Assembly: GCF_019623905.1 (NCBI RefSeq)
Contig: NZ_CP069370.1
Coordinates: forward strand, 3,955,001 to 4,019,000
Direction: 5' to 3'
DNA from: Neotabrizicola shimadae
Lineage (GTDB): Bacteria > Pseudomonadota > Alphaproteobacteria > Rhodobacterales > Rhodobacteraceae
Length of the DNA stretch: 64,000 nucleotides
Both the position numbers and the translations under genes were made by a program. The notes below the pieces were generated by a model. That model searched no databases and had not been told where the DNA came from. It saw only the letters and a program-made list of their open reading frames with translations. Each line of letters opens with the position of its first letter. Position 1 is the stretch's first letter. Below, in pieces: positions 35,613 to 43,491 of this stretch.

Positions 35613-37532
35613 ATGGATCAGTTTACCCTCAATCTTCTCGTCGTCGGCGCGACCTTCGCGCTGTACATCGGGATCGCGATCTGGGCCCGCGCGGGCTCGA
35701 CCGCCGAGTTCTATGCGGCGGGCCAGGGCGTCCCCCCGGTCATGAACGGCATGGCGACCGGCGCCGACTGGATGTCGGCGGCGTCGTTCATCTCTATGGC
35801 CGGCATCATCGCCTTCGGCGGCTATGAAGCCTCGGCCTATCTGATGGGCTGGACGGGCGGCTATGTGCTGCTGGCGCTTCTGCTTGCGCCCTATCTGCGC
35901 AAGTTCGGCAAGTTCACCGTGCCCGAATTCATCGGTGACCGCTTCTATTCGGGCGGAGCGCGACTGCTGGCCGTGATCTGCCTCATCGTCATCTCTGTCA
36001 CCTACGTGATCGGGCAGATGACCGGGGTGGGCGTGACCTTCGCGCGCTTCCTTGAGGTCTCGACCTCGACCGGCCTGTACATCGGCGCGGCGATCGTCTT
36101 TGCCTATGCGGTTCTGGGCGGCATGAAGGGCATCACCTATACCCAGGTGGCGCAGTATGTCGTCCTGATCGTGGCCTACACCATCCCGGCGCTGTTCATC
36201 TCGCTTCAGCTGACGGGCAACATCCTGCCGCAACTGGGCCTGATCGGCAGCTATGCGCCTTCGGGCGGCGACGTGGCCTTCCTGGCCAAGCTGGATGCGG
36301 TGGTGACGGAACTGGGCTTCAAGGCCTATACCGCCGAAAGCACCAACTACTTCAACATGTTCCTGTTCACCATGTCGCTGATGATCGGCACTGCGGGCCT
36401 GCCCCACGTGATCATCCGCTTCTTTACGGTGCCGAAGGTGTCGGACGCGCGGTCTTCCGCGGGTTGGGCGCTGGTCTTCATCGCGCTTCTGTACACCGTG
36501 GCCCCGGCCGTGGGGTCCATGGCGCGCCTGAACCTGACCACGACCATGTGGCCGAATGCGGTTGCCGGCAAGGCGCTTGAGGGCGATGCTGTCAGCCTGG
36601 CCGACATTGCCAGCAAGCCGGAACTGAGCTGGGTGCAGACTTGGGAAAAGACCGGCCTTCTGGTGATGAAGGACCTGAACGGCGACGGCAAGATCCAGTA
36701 TGTGAACGAGCCGGCACCGCTGGCGGCCAACACCAAGGCCCTTGCTGACGCGACCAAGGCGAAGGACGACGCGAAGATCGCCGAACTGACCGCCGCGCGC
36801 GATCCGATCTTGGCGGAAGCGCAGGTGGGCAATTCGGGCAAGACCTTCGCCGAGATGGGCCTGAAGGGGAACGAACTCATCACCGTGAACAACGACATCA
36901 TGGTGCTGGCGAACCCCGAGATCGCCGATCTTCCGGGCTGGGTTGTGGCCCTTGTTGCAGCCGGTGCGCTGGCCGCGGCGCTTTCGACGGCGGCGGGTCT
37001 TCTGCTGGCGATCTCGTCCGCGATCTCGCACGACCTGATCAAGAGCACGATCAACCCCAACATCTCGGAAAAGGGCGAACTTCTTGCAGCCCGCATCTCG
37101 ATGGCCTTCGCGATTGCGCTGGCGACCTATCTTGGTCTGAACCCGCCCGGATTTGCGGCTCAGACCGTGGCGCTTGCCTTCGGGCTGGCGGCGGCCACGA
37201 TCTTCCCCGCGCTGATGATGGGCATCTTCTCGCACCGGATCAGCAAGGAAGGCGCGATTGCCGGGATGCTGGTGGGCCTGGTGTTCACCGCGAGCTACAT
37301 CTTCGTGTACAAGGGCTGGTTCTTCATCCCCGGCACCAACAACCTGCCGGACACGCCGGACCAGTACTTCTTTGGCATCTCGCCGCTGTCCATCGGCACG
37401 GTTGGCGCCATCCTGAACTTCATTGTCGCCTATGTGGTGTCGATGATGACGGCGGCCCCGCCGAAGCATGTGCAGGACCTGGTGGAATCGATCCGCGTGC
37501 CGAAGGGCGCCGGCAAGGCCCAGGCGCACTGA
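35613..37532 (+). CDS. Sodium:solute symporter, VC_2705 type (acetate permease-like)
   Basis: A 639-aa SSS-family transporter with about 13 helices. Motifs include GQGVPPVMNGMATGADWMSAASFISMAGIIAFGGYEASAYLMGWTGGYVLLALLLAPYLRKFGKFTVPEFIGDRFYS and the sodium-site region AALSTAAGLLLAISSAISHDL. With its DUF4212 partner it matches the VC_2705 subfamily, related to ActP acetate permeases. A soluble insert of about 130 residues (roughly 310-440) holds an EF-hand-like loop, DLNGDGKIQYVN, starting at residue 354. Sharing the acs promoter supports acetate or a short monocarboxylate as substrate; the substrate itself is inferred. Confidence 0.9.
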   Translation: MDQFTLNLLVVGATFALYIGIAIWARAGSTAEFYAAGQGVPPVMNGMATGADWMSAASFISMAGIIAFGGYEASAYLMGWTGGYVLLALLLAPYLRKFGKFTVPEFIGDRFYSGGARLLAVICLIVISVTYVIGQMTGVGVTFARFLEVSTSTGLYIGAAIVFAYAVLGGMKGITYTQVAQYVVLIVAYTIPALFISLQLTGNILPQLGLIGSYAPSGGDVAFLAKLDAVVTELGFKAYTAESTNYFNMFLFTMSLMIGTAGLPHVIIRFFTVPKVSDARSSAGWALVFIALLYTVAPAVGSMARLNLTTTMWPNAVAGKALEGDAVSLADIASKPELSWVQTWEKTGLLVMKDLNGDGKIQYVNEPAPLAANTKALADATKAKDDAKIAELTAARDPILAEAQVGNSGKTFAEMGLKGNELITVNNDIMVLANPEIADLPGWVVALVAAGALAAALSTAAGLLLAISSAISHDLIKSTINPNISEKGELLAARISMAFAIALATYLGLNPPGFAAQTVALAFGLAAATIFPALMMGIFSHRISKEGAIAGMLVGLVFTASYIFVYKGWFFIPGTNNLPDTPDQYFFGISPLSIGTVGAILNFIVAYVVSMMTAAPPKHVQDLVESIRVPKGAGKAQAH

Positions 37533-37543
37533 GACTGACATGG

Positions 37544-37570
37544 CGCGTCCCCGGATCATCCGGGGGCGCG
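37544..37570. terminator. Hairpin between symporter and DUF294 genes
   Basis: An 11-bp stem CGCGTCCCCGG / CCGGGGGCGCG (one G-T pair) with a 5-nt loop, 11 bp after the symporter stop and 22 bp before the next start. With no U-tract it may attenuate and not fully stop transcription. Confidence 0.5.
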
Positions 37571-37592
37571 TCCCCTGTGCCCAGGAGGGACC

Positions 37593-39416
37593 ATGTCTTC
37601 CGAACTGGATACCGTGATCGGATTTCTGGAAACGGTCCATCCCTACGACAGCCTGCCGCGGGACGAACTGGCGCGGGTCGCCGGTTGCTTCAGCCGCAGG
37701 GAGTTCGAGGCCGGCGAAGACGTCTATCGCGCGGGAGAGCCGCTGAAGGGGCTGTACCTGGTCAAGCGCGGCGCGGTCGAGGTGACCGATGCCACGGGCG
37801 AGCTGATCTCGATCCTTGGGCCGCGCAACAGCTTTGGCGAGCGCGGTCTGGCGCGCGACGGGCTGGCCGTGACCAATGCACGCTGCACCGAAGCCTCGGT
37901 CCTGTTGCTGCTGCCTGTGGCCGAGTATCGGCGGCTGGTCTCTTCCGTGCCGGCCTTCGAGCGGTTCTTCAGCCGCGGTCGCGGGGGCGAGGCAAGGTCG
38001 AACGACCTGTCCACGCGCAAGGTCGGCGACCTGATGGCGGTGCCGCCCGTCACGGTGGAGCCGGGGACGAGCCTGAAGGCCGCGGCCGAGATGATGCGCG
38101 CGCGGCATGTCTCCTCGCTTGGCGTGGTGGAGGACGGGGCCTTCCTGGGCATCCTGACCGCCCGCGACCTGGTGCACCGCGTCCTGGCCGAGGGGCTGGA
38201 CCCGGCCTTGCCGGTTGCCGGAGTGTTCACCCGGAACCCGGTGACGCTGGCGCCGGGCGATCTGGGATCGGACATCCTGCATGTCATGCTGGAGCGGCGG
38301 ATCGGCCACCTGCCGGTGGTCGAGAACGGGCGGCTGGTGGGCATGGTCACGCAGACCGACCTGACGCGGTTCCAGGCGGTCAGCTCGGCGCAGCTGGTGC
38401 GCGACGCCGCGCTGGCCGGGACGGTCGAGGAACTGGCGGCCGTGACGGCGCGCATCCCGCGCCTGCTGGTGCAGCTGGTGGGTGGGCACAGCCCGCATGA
38501 GGTGGTGACGCGGTTGATCACCGACGTGGCCGACACGGTGACGCGCCGCCTGCTGGCCCTCGCCGAGGCCGAGCTGGGTCCGGCGCCGGTGCCCTTCGTC
38601 TGGGCCGCCTGCGGCAGCCAGGGCCGGCAAGAGCAGACCGGCGTGAGCGATCAGGACAATTGCCTGATCCTGGACGATACCGCGACCGAGGCCGACATGG
38701 CCTATTTCGCGGCGCTGGCCAAGTTCGTCTCGGACGGGCTGGACGCCTGCGGCTATGTCTATTGCCCCGGCGACATGATGGCGACGAACCCCCGTTGGTG
38801 CCAGCCGCTGAGGGTTTGGCGCGCATATTTCCGCGGCTGGATCGCGACGCCGGACCCCATGGCGCAGATGCTGGCCTCGGTCATGTTTGATCTGCGGGCC
38901 GTTGGCGGCGAAGCGGACCTGTTGCGCGCGTTGCAGGACGAGACGCTGGAGGCTGCGTCGCGCAATTCGATCTTTGTCGCGCATATGGTGGCGAACAGCC
39001 TGAAGCACACCCCGCCCCTGGGGCTGTTGCGCGGCTTTGCGACGATCCGGTCGGGCGAGCACAAGAACCACATCGACATGAAGCACAACGGCGTGGTGCC
39101 GGTGGTTGACCTGGGGCGGGTCTATGCGCTGATCGGGCGGTTCGCGGTGGTGAACACGCGGGCCCGGCTGGAAGCGGCAGAGGCGGCGGGGGTCATCTCG
39201 GCCTCGGGCGCGCAGGACCTGATCGACGCCTATGACCTGATCGCGGCGGCCCGGCTGGAACATCAGGCGGCCGAGGCCCGGGAGGGCCGCAAGCCGGACA
39301 ATTTCCTTGCGCCGACCGAGCTTTCCGACTTTGACCGCAGCCATCTGCGCGACGCCTTCGTTGTGGTGCGCACCATGCAATCCGCCGTGGGCCAGGCCCG
39401 CGGCGCCCGGACCTGA
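37593..39416 (+). CDS. cNMP-binding/CBS/DUF294 nucleotidyltransferase-like protein
   Basis: A 607-aa signalling protein. Residues 1-130 form a cyclic-nucleotide-binding-like domain (FEAGEDVYRAGEPLKGLYLVKRGAVEVTD and GPRNSFGERGL). Residues 145-270 are a CBS pair (VGDLMAVPPVTVEPGTSLKAAAEMMRARHVSSLGVVEDG and the VFTRNPVTLAPGD repeat). A DUF294 GlnD-like nucleotidyltransferase follows, with GSQGRQEQTGVSDQDN at 341-356 keeping the GS and the Asp353/Asp355 pair. A helical DUF294_C domain ends the protein. DUF294 genes commonly sit by acetate permease genes, also in Pseudomonas. The transferred nucleotide and target are unknown; regulation of the symporter is a reasonable guess. Confidence 0.88.
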   Translation: MSSELDTVIGFLETVHPYDSLPRDELARVAGCFSRREFEAGEDVYRAGEPLKGLYLVKRGAVEVTDATGELISILGPRNSFGERGLARDGLAVTNARCTEASVLLLLPVAEYRRLVSSVPAFERFFSRGRGGEARSNDLSTRKVGDLMAVPPVTVEPGTSLKAAAEMMRARHVSSLGVVEDGAFLGILTARDLVHRVLAEGLDPALPVAGVFTRNPVTLAPGDLGSDILHVMLERRIGHLPVVENGRLVGMVTQTDLTRFQAVSSAQLVRDAALAGTVEELAAVTARIPRLLVQLVGGHSPHEVVTRLITDVADTVTRRLLALAEAELGPAPVPFVWAACGSQGRQEQTGVSDQDNCLILDDTATEADMAYFAALAKFVSDGLDACGYVYCPGDMMATNPRWCQPLRVWRAYFRGWIATPDPMAQMLASVMFDLRAVGGEADLLRALQDETLEAASRNSIFVAHMVANSLKHTPPLGLLRGFATIRSGEHKNHIDMKHNGVVPVVDLGRVYALIGRFAVVNTRARLEAAEAAGVISASGAQDLIDAYDLIAAARLEHQAAEAREGRKPDNFLAPTELSDFDRSHLRDAFVVVRTMQSAVGQARGART

Positions 39417-39423
39417 GGCCACC

Positions 39424-39945
39424 ATGGCATATGAACTGATCGGGGCAATCGTGGCGGCCGTCGGCGCGGCCGGGGTGATCCTGCTGCTGAACAAGCTGCT
39501 GGGCGGGCGTCTGCCGCGCTGGCTTGTCCCCACGGCGGCGGGGCTGGCCCTGGTGACGGTGACCATTGTGCTGGAATACGGCTGGTATGGTCGGGTCGTG
39601 AACGGTTTGCCCGAGGGCGTGGATGTGGTTTGGGTGGACCAGACGCCACAACCGTTGCGGCCCTGGACCTTTGCGGTGCCGATGGCGACCCAGGTGATCG
39701 CCGCGGATGGCCGGCAGGTCGCGAAGCACCCGGTCAAGGCAGAGTTGCGGATGCTGCCGCTGTACCGGTTCGCGCGATGGCGTCCGACCGAGCAGGCCGT
39801 GATGGTGGTGGATTGCGCGGGCAGCCGGCACGTCCTGCTGACCGAGGGCGTCGCGATCAGCGATGCGGGTGAGCTTTCCGGCGCCGATTGGGTGCCGGCG
39901 ATGGATGAGATGGGTTACGAGCAGGCGGCCTGCCAGGAGGGTTGA
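39424..39945 (+). CDS. Membrane protein of acetate cluster, unknown
   Basis: A 173-aa protein with two N-terminal helices (LIGAIVAAVGAAGVILLLNKLLGG and LVPTAAGLALVTVTIVLEYGWYG). A soluble domain follows (VNGLPEGVDVVWVDQTPQPLRPWTFAVPMATQVIAADGRQV ... AVMVVDCAGSRHVLLTEG). I do not recognise the family. It lies 7 bp after the DUF294 gene and 1 bp before the receiver gene, so it belongs to the same transcript and may link membrane and signalling parts. Confidence 0.6.
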   Translation: MAYELIGAIVAAVGAAGVILLLNKLLGGRLPRWLVPTAAGLALVTVTIVLEYGWYGRVVNGLPEGVDVVWVDQTPQPLRPWTFAVPMATQVIAADGRQVAKHPVKAELRMLPLYRFARWRPTEQAVMVVDCAGSRHVLLTEGVAISDAGELSGADWVPAMDEMGYEQAACQEG

Positions 39946-39946
39946 G

Positions 39947-40363
39947 ATGGCCGGAGAGGGGAGGAAGCGCCGGATCCTTGTTGTCGAGGACGAGGACAAC
40001 ATCGCCATCGCGCTGGATTTTCTGATGACGCGCGAGGGTTATGAGCATGATCGCGTGGCGAATGGCAGCGAGGCGCTGGCGCGGATTCGGGCAATGCACC
40101 CGGATCTTGTGCTTCTGGACGTGATGCTGCCCGAGGTATCTGGCTACGAGATCTGCCAGGATGTGCGGCTGGACCCGACGCTGAACGACGTGAAGGTGCT
40201 GATGATGACGGCGCGCGGTTCTGCCATCGAGCGGCGCAAGGGGATGGCGCTTGGCGCGGACGGGTTCATCACCAAGCCCTTCGAGCTGAAAGAACTGCGC
40301 GACGAGGTCCGCCGGCTGCTTGGCCCCGGCGAGGCGGAGGGCCGGCCCGCCGGGGCGGGTTGA
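39947..40363 (+). CDS. Single-domain response regulator (receiver only)
   Basis: A 138-aa CheY-type receiver with complete phosphorylation machinery: acidic pair in VVEDED (14-15), phosphoacceptor Asp58 in LLDVMLPEVSG, switch Thr88 in MMTARG and Lys110 in ITKPFELKEL. There is no output domain; a short Gly/Ala tail follows. It lies 1 bp after the membrane protein and 1 bp before the PAS-exonuclease gene, so it is tightly cotranscribed. A CrbR-like acetate regulator would need a DNA-binding domain, which this lacks. Confidence 0.9.
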   Translation: MAGEGRKRRILVVEDEDNIAIALDFLMTREGYEHDRVANGSEALARIRAMHPDLVLLDVMLPEVSGYEICQDVRLDPTLNDVKVLMMTARGSAIERRKGMALGADGFITKPFELKELRDEVRRLLGPGEAEGRPAGAG

Positions 40364-40364
40364 G

Positions 40365-42431
40365 ATGATCGAGCGGCTTGGCCTGCGCCTGAGGGTGCTT
40401 CTGATCTTTGCGGGCCTTCTGGCCGGTGCCCTGGCGGCCCTGGCGGGCGGGCTGTGGCTTGGCTGGTCCAGGCAGGCCGGGGCCGGCGTGGTGCCGACGC
40501 TGGAGCTGGGGGGAATCGCCGCGGGGCTGGTCATCGCGGGGCTGGTGGTCGGGGTCTGGTATCTGTTCGACCTGAACGTGGCGCGGCCGATCGACGCCCT
40601 GGCCTCGGCCCTGCGTGCCCGCGCCCATGCCGATGTGGCCAGTGAGATGGATGGCGAGATCGCGCGCTATCTCGGCGACCTGGCCCCGGCGGCCAGTGCG
40701 GCCGCGCAGCGCCTGGCCGAGACACGCAATGCACTGGCCGAGGCGGTGGCGCGCGAGACGACGCGGCTGGCCGACGAGAAGGCGCGACTGGAGACGCTGC
40801 TTTCGGATGCGCCGGTGGGCGTGGTGCTTTGCACCGGGGCGCATCGGCTGGTGTTCTACAACAGCCAGGCGGTCGATCTGCTGGGCACCGGGGCGGCGCC
40901 GGGGCTGGAGCGCAACCTGTTCGATTACCTGCACGCCGGGCCGATCCGGCTGGCGCACCGGCGCCTGATCGAGGGGGGCGAGCCCGACGCCGCCTCGGAC
41001 CTGCTGTGCACCACGGTGGCCGGGGCGCGGGTGCTGGCGGCGCGGATGCGGCTGCTGGACGAGGGCGGGGCGGAGCCGGGCTATGTGTTGACGCTGCGCG
41101 ACGTGACCTCGGACCTGGCGGCGCTGGCCAGCCGCGAGGCGCTGCTGGCCGAGATGCTGGACCGGATGCGGCGGCCGGCTGCGAACCTCCAGACGCTGTT
41201 GCAGGTGGTGCCCGAGGGCGAGGCGCTGCCGCCCGACCTGGGGGCGGCGGTCCGGCAGGAGGTGGCCGGGCTGGCGGGGGCGGTGCGAGACCTGGGTGCG
41301 CGGCACGAGGCGGGGCGCAGCGAGGGCTGGCCGGTTGCCTTTGTGCGGGGCGCCGATCTGGTGGATGGCCTGCGCGCCCGGATCGCGGCTGCCGGCCTGC
41401 CGGTGATGGCAGAGGCGGCCGAGCTTCTGTTGCGGTGCAACGGGTTCGAGCTGATCGCGCTCATGTCGCGGCTCGCGGGGCATGTGGCGGCGGCGGGGCT
41501 GGCCACGGGCTTTGCCGTAAGCCTGGACGAGGAAGAAGGCGGCGCGATGCTGCGGCTTTCCTGGGAGGGGGCGGCGCTGCCGGTGGGGCGGCTGGACCGC
41601 TGGCTGGCCGAGCCGGTCGATCCCGGCGGGCTGGAGGTTACGGGGCTGGCGATCCTGGCAAGCCACGCGACAGAGGCCTGGCCGGAGAGCCATGGGGGAC
41701 GCGCCTGCATCTGTCTGCCGATCCGCCAGGCCCGCCGCGCGGGGCGGCGGCCGAAGCCGATTGCCCGCGCGGTGGTCTATGATTTCGACCTTCTGTCCAA
41801 GGTCCGCAACGAGAAGGTGGCGGACAGCCGGCTGGAGGACCTGACCTATGTGGTCTTCGACAGCGAGACGACCGGGCTGATGCCGCAGCAGGACGAGATG
41901 GTCCAGCTCGCGGCGGTGCGGATCGTGAACGGGCGGCGGGTCGAGGGGGAGATCTTCGACACGCTGGTGAACCCTGGCCGGCCGATCCCGCCGGCCTCGA
42001 CCGAGGTGCATGGCATCTCGGATGCCATGGTGGCGGATGCGCCGGGGGTGGCCGAGGTGGTGCGGCGGTTCCATGCCTTCGCCGAGGGAGCGGTTCTGAT
42101 TGCCCACAATGCCCCCTTCGACATGGAGTTCCTGAGGCGGGCGGAGTTTGCCATCGGCAAGCGGTTCGACAATCCGATCCTGGACACGGTGCTTCTTTCG
42201 GCGGTGGTCTATGGCCAGACCGAGGTTCATTCGCTGGACGCATTGACCCACCGGCTGGGGATCACCATCCCCGAGGAGGCGCGGCATACGGCCATCGGGG
42301 ATACGGTGGCCACGGCGGATGCCTTCCTGAAGTTGGTCCAGATCCTGAAGGCGCGGGGGATCGGAACCTTTGGCGAGGTCCTGACCGAGGTGCGCCGGCA
42401 TGGCCGGTTGATGAAGGATCTGAACGGCTGA
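40365..42431 (+). CDS. Membrane PAS/sensor-like protein fused to DEDDh 3'-5' exonuclease
   Basis: A 688-aa fusion. Two N-terminal helices (about 10-35 and 45-66) frame a very short periplasmic loop. A HAMP-like and coiled segment (NVARPIDALASALRARA) is followed by a PAS-like domain near 145-260 (LLSDAPVGVVLCTGAHRLVFYNSQAVDLLG). Residues 260-465 resemble a histidine-kinase body, but no phosphoacceptor His box or N/G boxes are evident. The C-terminal 200 residues are a DnaQ/PolC-type exonuclease with a full set: Asp499 and Glu501 (VVFDSETTGL), Asp586 (IAHNAPFDMEF), His641 and Asp646 (RHTAIGDTVAT). An exonuclease gene beside DUF294 and the permease is a recurring arrangement; its substrate is unknown. 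Confidence 0.88.
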   Translation: MIERLGLRLRVLLIFAGLLAGALAALAGGLWLGWSRQAGAGVVPTLELGGIAAGLVIAGLVVGVWYLFDLNVARPIDALASALRARAHADVASEMDGEIARYLGDLAPAASAAAQRLAETRNALAEAVARETTRLADEKARLETLLSDAPVGVVLCTGAHRLVFYNSQAVDLLGTGAAPGLERNLFDYLHAGPIRLAHRRLIEGGEPDAASDLLCTTVAGARVLAARMRLLDEGGAEPGYVLTLRDVTSDLAALASREALLAEMLDRMRRPAANLQTLLQVVPEGEALPPDLGAAVRQEVAGLAGAVRDLGARHEAGRSEGWPVAFVRGADLVDGLRARIAAAGLPVMAEAAELLLRCNGFELIALMSRLAGHVAAAGLATGFAVSLDEEEGGAMLRLSWEGAALPVGRLDRWLAEPVDPGGLEVTGLAILASHATEAWPESHGGRACICLPIRQARRAGRRPKPIARAVVYDFDLLSKVRNEKVADSRLEDLTYVVFDSETTGLMPQQDEMVQLAAVRIVNGRRVEGEIFDTLVNPGRPIPPASTEVHGISDAMVADAPGVAEVVRRFHAFAEGAVLIAHNAPFDMEFLRRAEFAIGKRFDNPILDTVLLSAVVYGQTEVHSLDALTHRLGITIPEEARHTAIGDTVATADAFLKLVQILKARGIGTFGEVLTEVRRHGRLMKDLNG

Positions 42432-42762
42432 GGCGTCCGAGCTCGGACGCTTGCGCGCTTTCAATGAAATCAATTGGTTGCCTGCGCGCATTCATGATTG
42501 GTTAAGGATTCGCGCTGCGTCTGCCGAGGGGCGGCGCGCCCTGTCTCGGACAGAGTCACCTTTTCTCTGCCACCAATCAGGCCTTGGTGAAGCGCAGCGA
42601 CACGGATGATATATGACCATTTTCTCGCAAGGGTTGCGCCAGATCATGGCGGTACACCTTTTGATATGATAATAGGTCATCACAGATCACCTTTTTCTGC
42701 CTAGGACAGAAGGCAGAGGCTTGGGAAGGCAGGATTTGCACATGTCTTGCCGGGGTAGCGCG
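42432..42762. other. 331-bp intergenic region before OmpR-type regulator
   Basis: Contains copy 2 of the palindrome element and then an AT-rich stretch (about 42595-42710) that probably holds the promoter of the OmpR-type gene. No gene was recognised. Confidence 0.55.
42433..42511. repeat. 79-bp dispersed element with 18-bp palindrome, copy 2
   Basis: The same 18-bp palindrome starts 2 bp after the exonuclease stop codon and ends at 42450. The 61 bp after it align gaplessly with copy 1 (34747-34825), ending TTAAGGATTC. It probably terminates the acetate-island transcript. Confidence 0.8.
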
Positions 42763-43485
42763 ATGGATGACTTGAAACGGCGGATTCTGGTGCTGGACGA
42801 CGATCCCGAGGTTCGGGTGACATTTTCGGATGTGCTGATCGAGGAGGGGTTCGAGGTCCAGACGGCAGGAACCATCGCAGAGTTCCAAGTGATCTCGCGG
42901 GCGCGGAAGTTCGACCTGTTCCTGCTGGATGTGGGTCTGCCGGATGGCAGCGGCCTCTCTCTCCTGAAGCCGCTGAGGGAGGAAACCGAGGCGGGTGTCA
43001 TCCTGCTTGCGCCCCGGCGTGACCGGATCGACGAGGTGGTCGGGCCGGAGCAGGGGGCGCATGACTATGTCGGCAAGTCCTGCCCCCTGCCAGAGTTGGT
43101 GGCGCGCATACATGCCGTGTTGCGGCGCATCTCGCCCAGGGGCGCGCCGGCGATGGCAGGGCCTGATGTCAGCCTGCCCGTGGACTTCCAGTTCGACGGC
43201 TATCGCGTCTGCCTTTCGGCGCGGCGGGTGCTGGCGCCGGATGGCAGCGATGTTGCGCTGACGCGGGCCGAGTTCGAGATTCTGGGCGTGTTCCTGAAGT
43301 GCCAAGGTTGCATCCTCACCCGCGACCAGTTGATGCGAACGGTCAGGGGGCGCGACCGGGAGAGCCATGACCGCGCAGTGGACACGCTGGTCAGCAAGCT
43401 GCGCCGGAAGCTGCCGCCCCAGGAAGGCCGCACGATCCCCTATATCCGCACCGTCCACGGCCTTGGCTACGAGTTCATGGGTTGA
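42763..43485 (+). CDS. OmpR-family response regulator with atypical receiver
   Basis: A 240-aa regulator. The receiver has Asp12/Asp13 (LVLDDDPEVR), phosphoacceptor Asp56 (LLDVGLPDGSG) and Lys105. The usual Thr/Ser switch position is Ala83 (VILLAPRRDR), and the Lys is followed by Ser where Pro is normal (VGKSCPLPEL). The C-terminal winged helix is standard: VALTRAEFEILGVFLKCQGCILTRDQLMRTVRGRD and RAVDTLVSKLRRKL...IRTVHGLGYEF. In-frame starts also exist at 42742 (ATG) and 42721 (TTG). No kinase is encoded beside it. It may act without phosphorylation or with altered switching. Confidence 0.88.
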   Translation: MDDLKRRILVLDDDPEVRVTFSDVLIEEGFEVQTAGTIAEFQVISRARKFDLFLLDVGLPDGSGLSLLKPLREETEAGVILLAPRRDRIDEVVGPEQGAHDYVGKSCPLPELVARIHAVLRRISPRGAPAMAGPDVSLPVDFQFDGYRVCLSARRVLAPDGSDVALTRAEFEILGVFLKCQGCILTRDQLMRTVRGRDRESHDRAVDTLVSKLRRKLPPQEGRTIPYIRTVHGLGYEFMG

Positions 43486-43491
43486 TGCGGC

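Noticed and set aside
35424-39737. A minus-strand open frame of 1437 codons opposite the symporter and DUF294 genes.
   Set aside because: It is a GC-rich mirror of well-identified plus-strand genes. Its translation is rich in Arg, His, Gly and Gln with no domain, and it has no conserved motif.
39947-40363. A CrbR-type DNA-binding acetate regulator.
   Set aside because: The protein has only a receiver domain; no helix-turn-helix is present.
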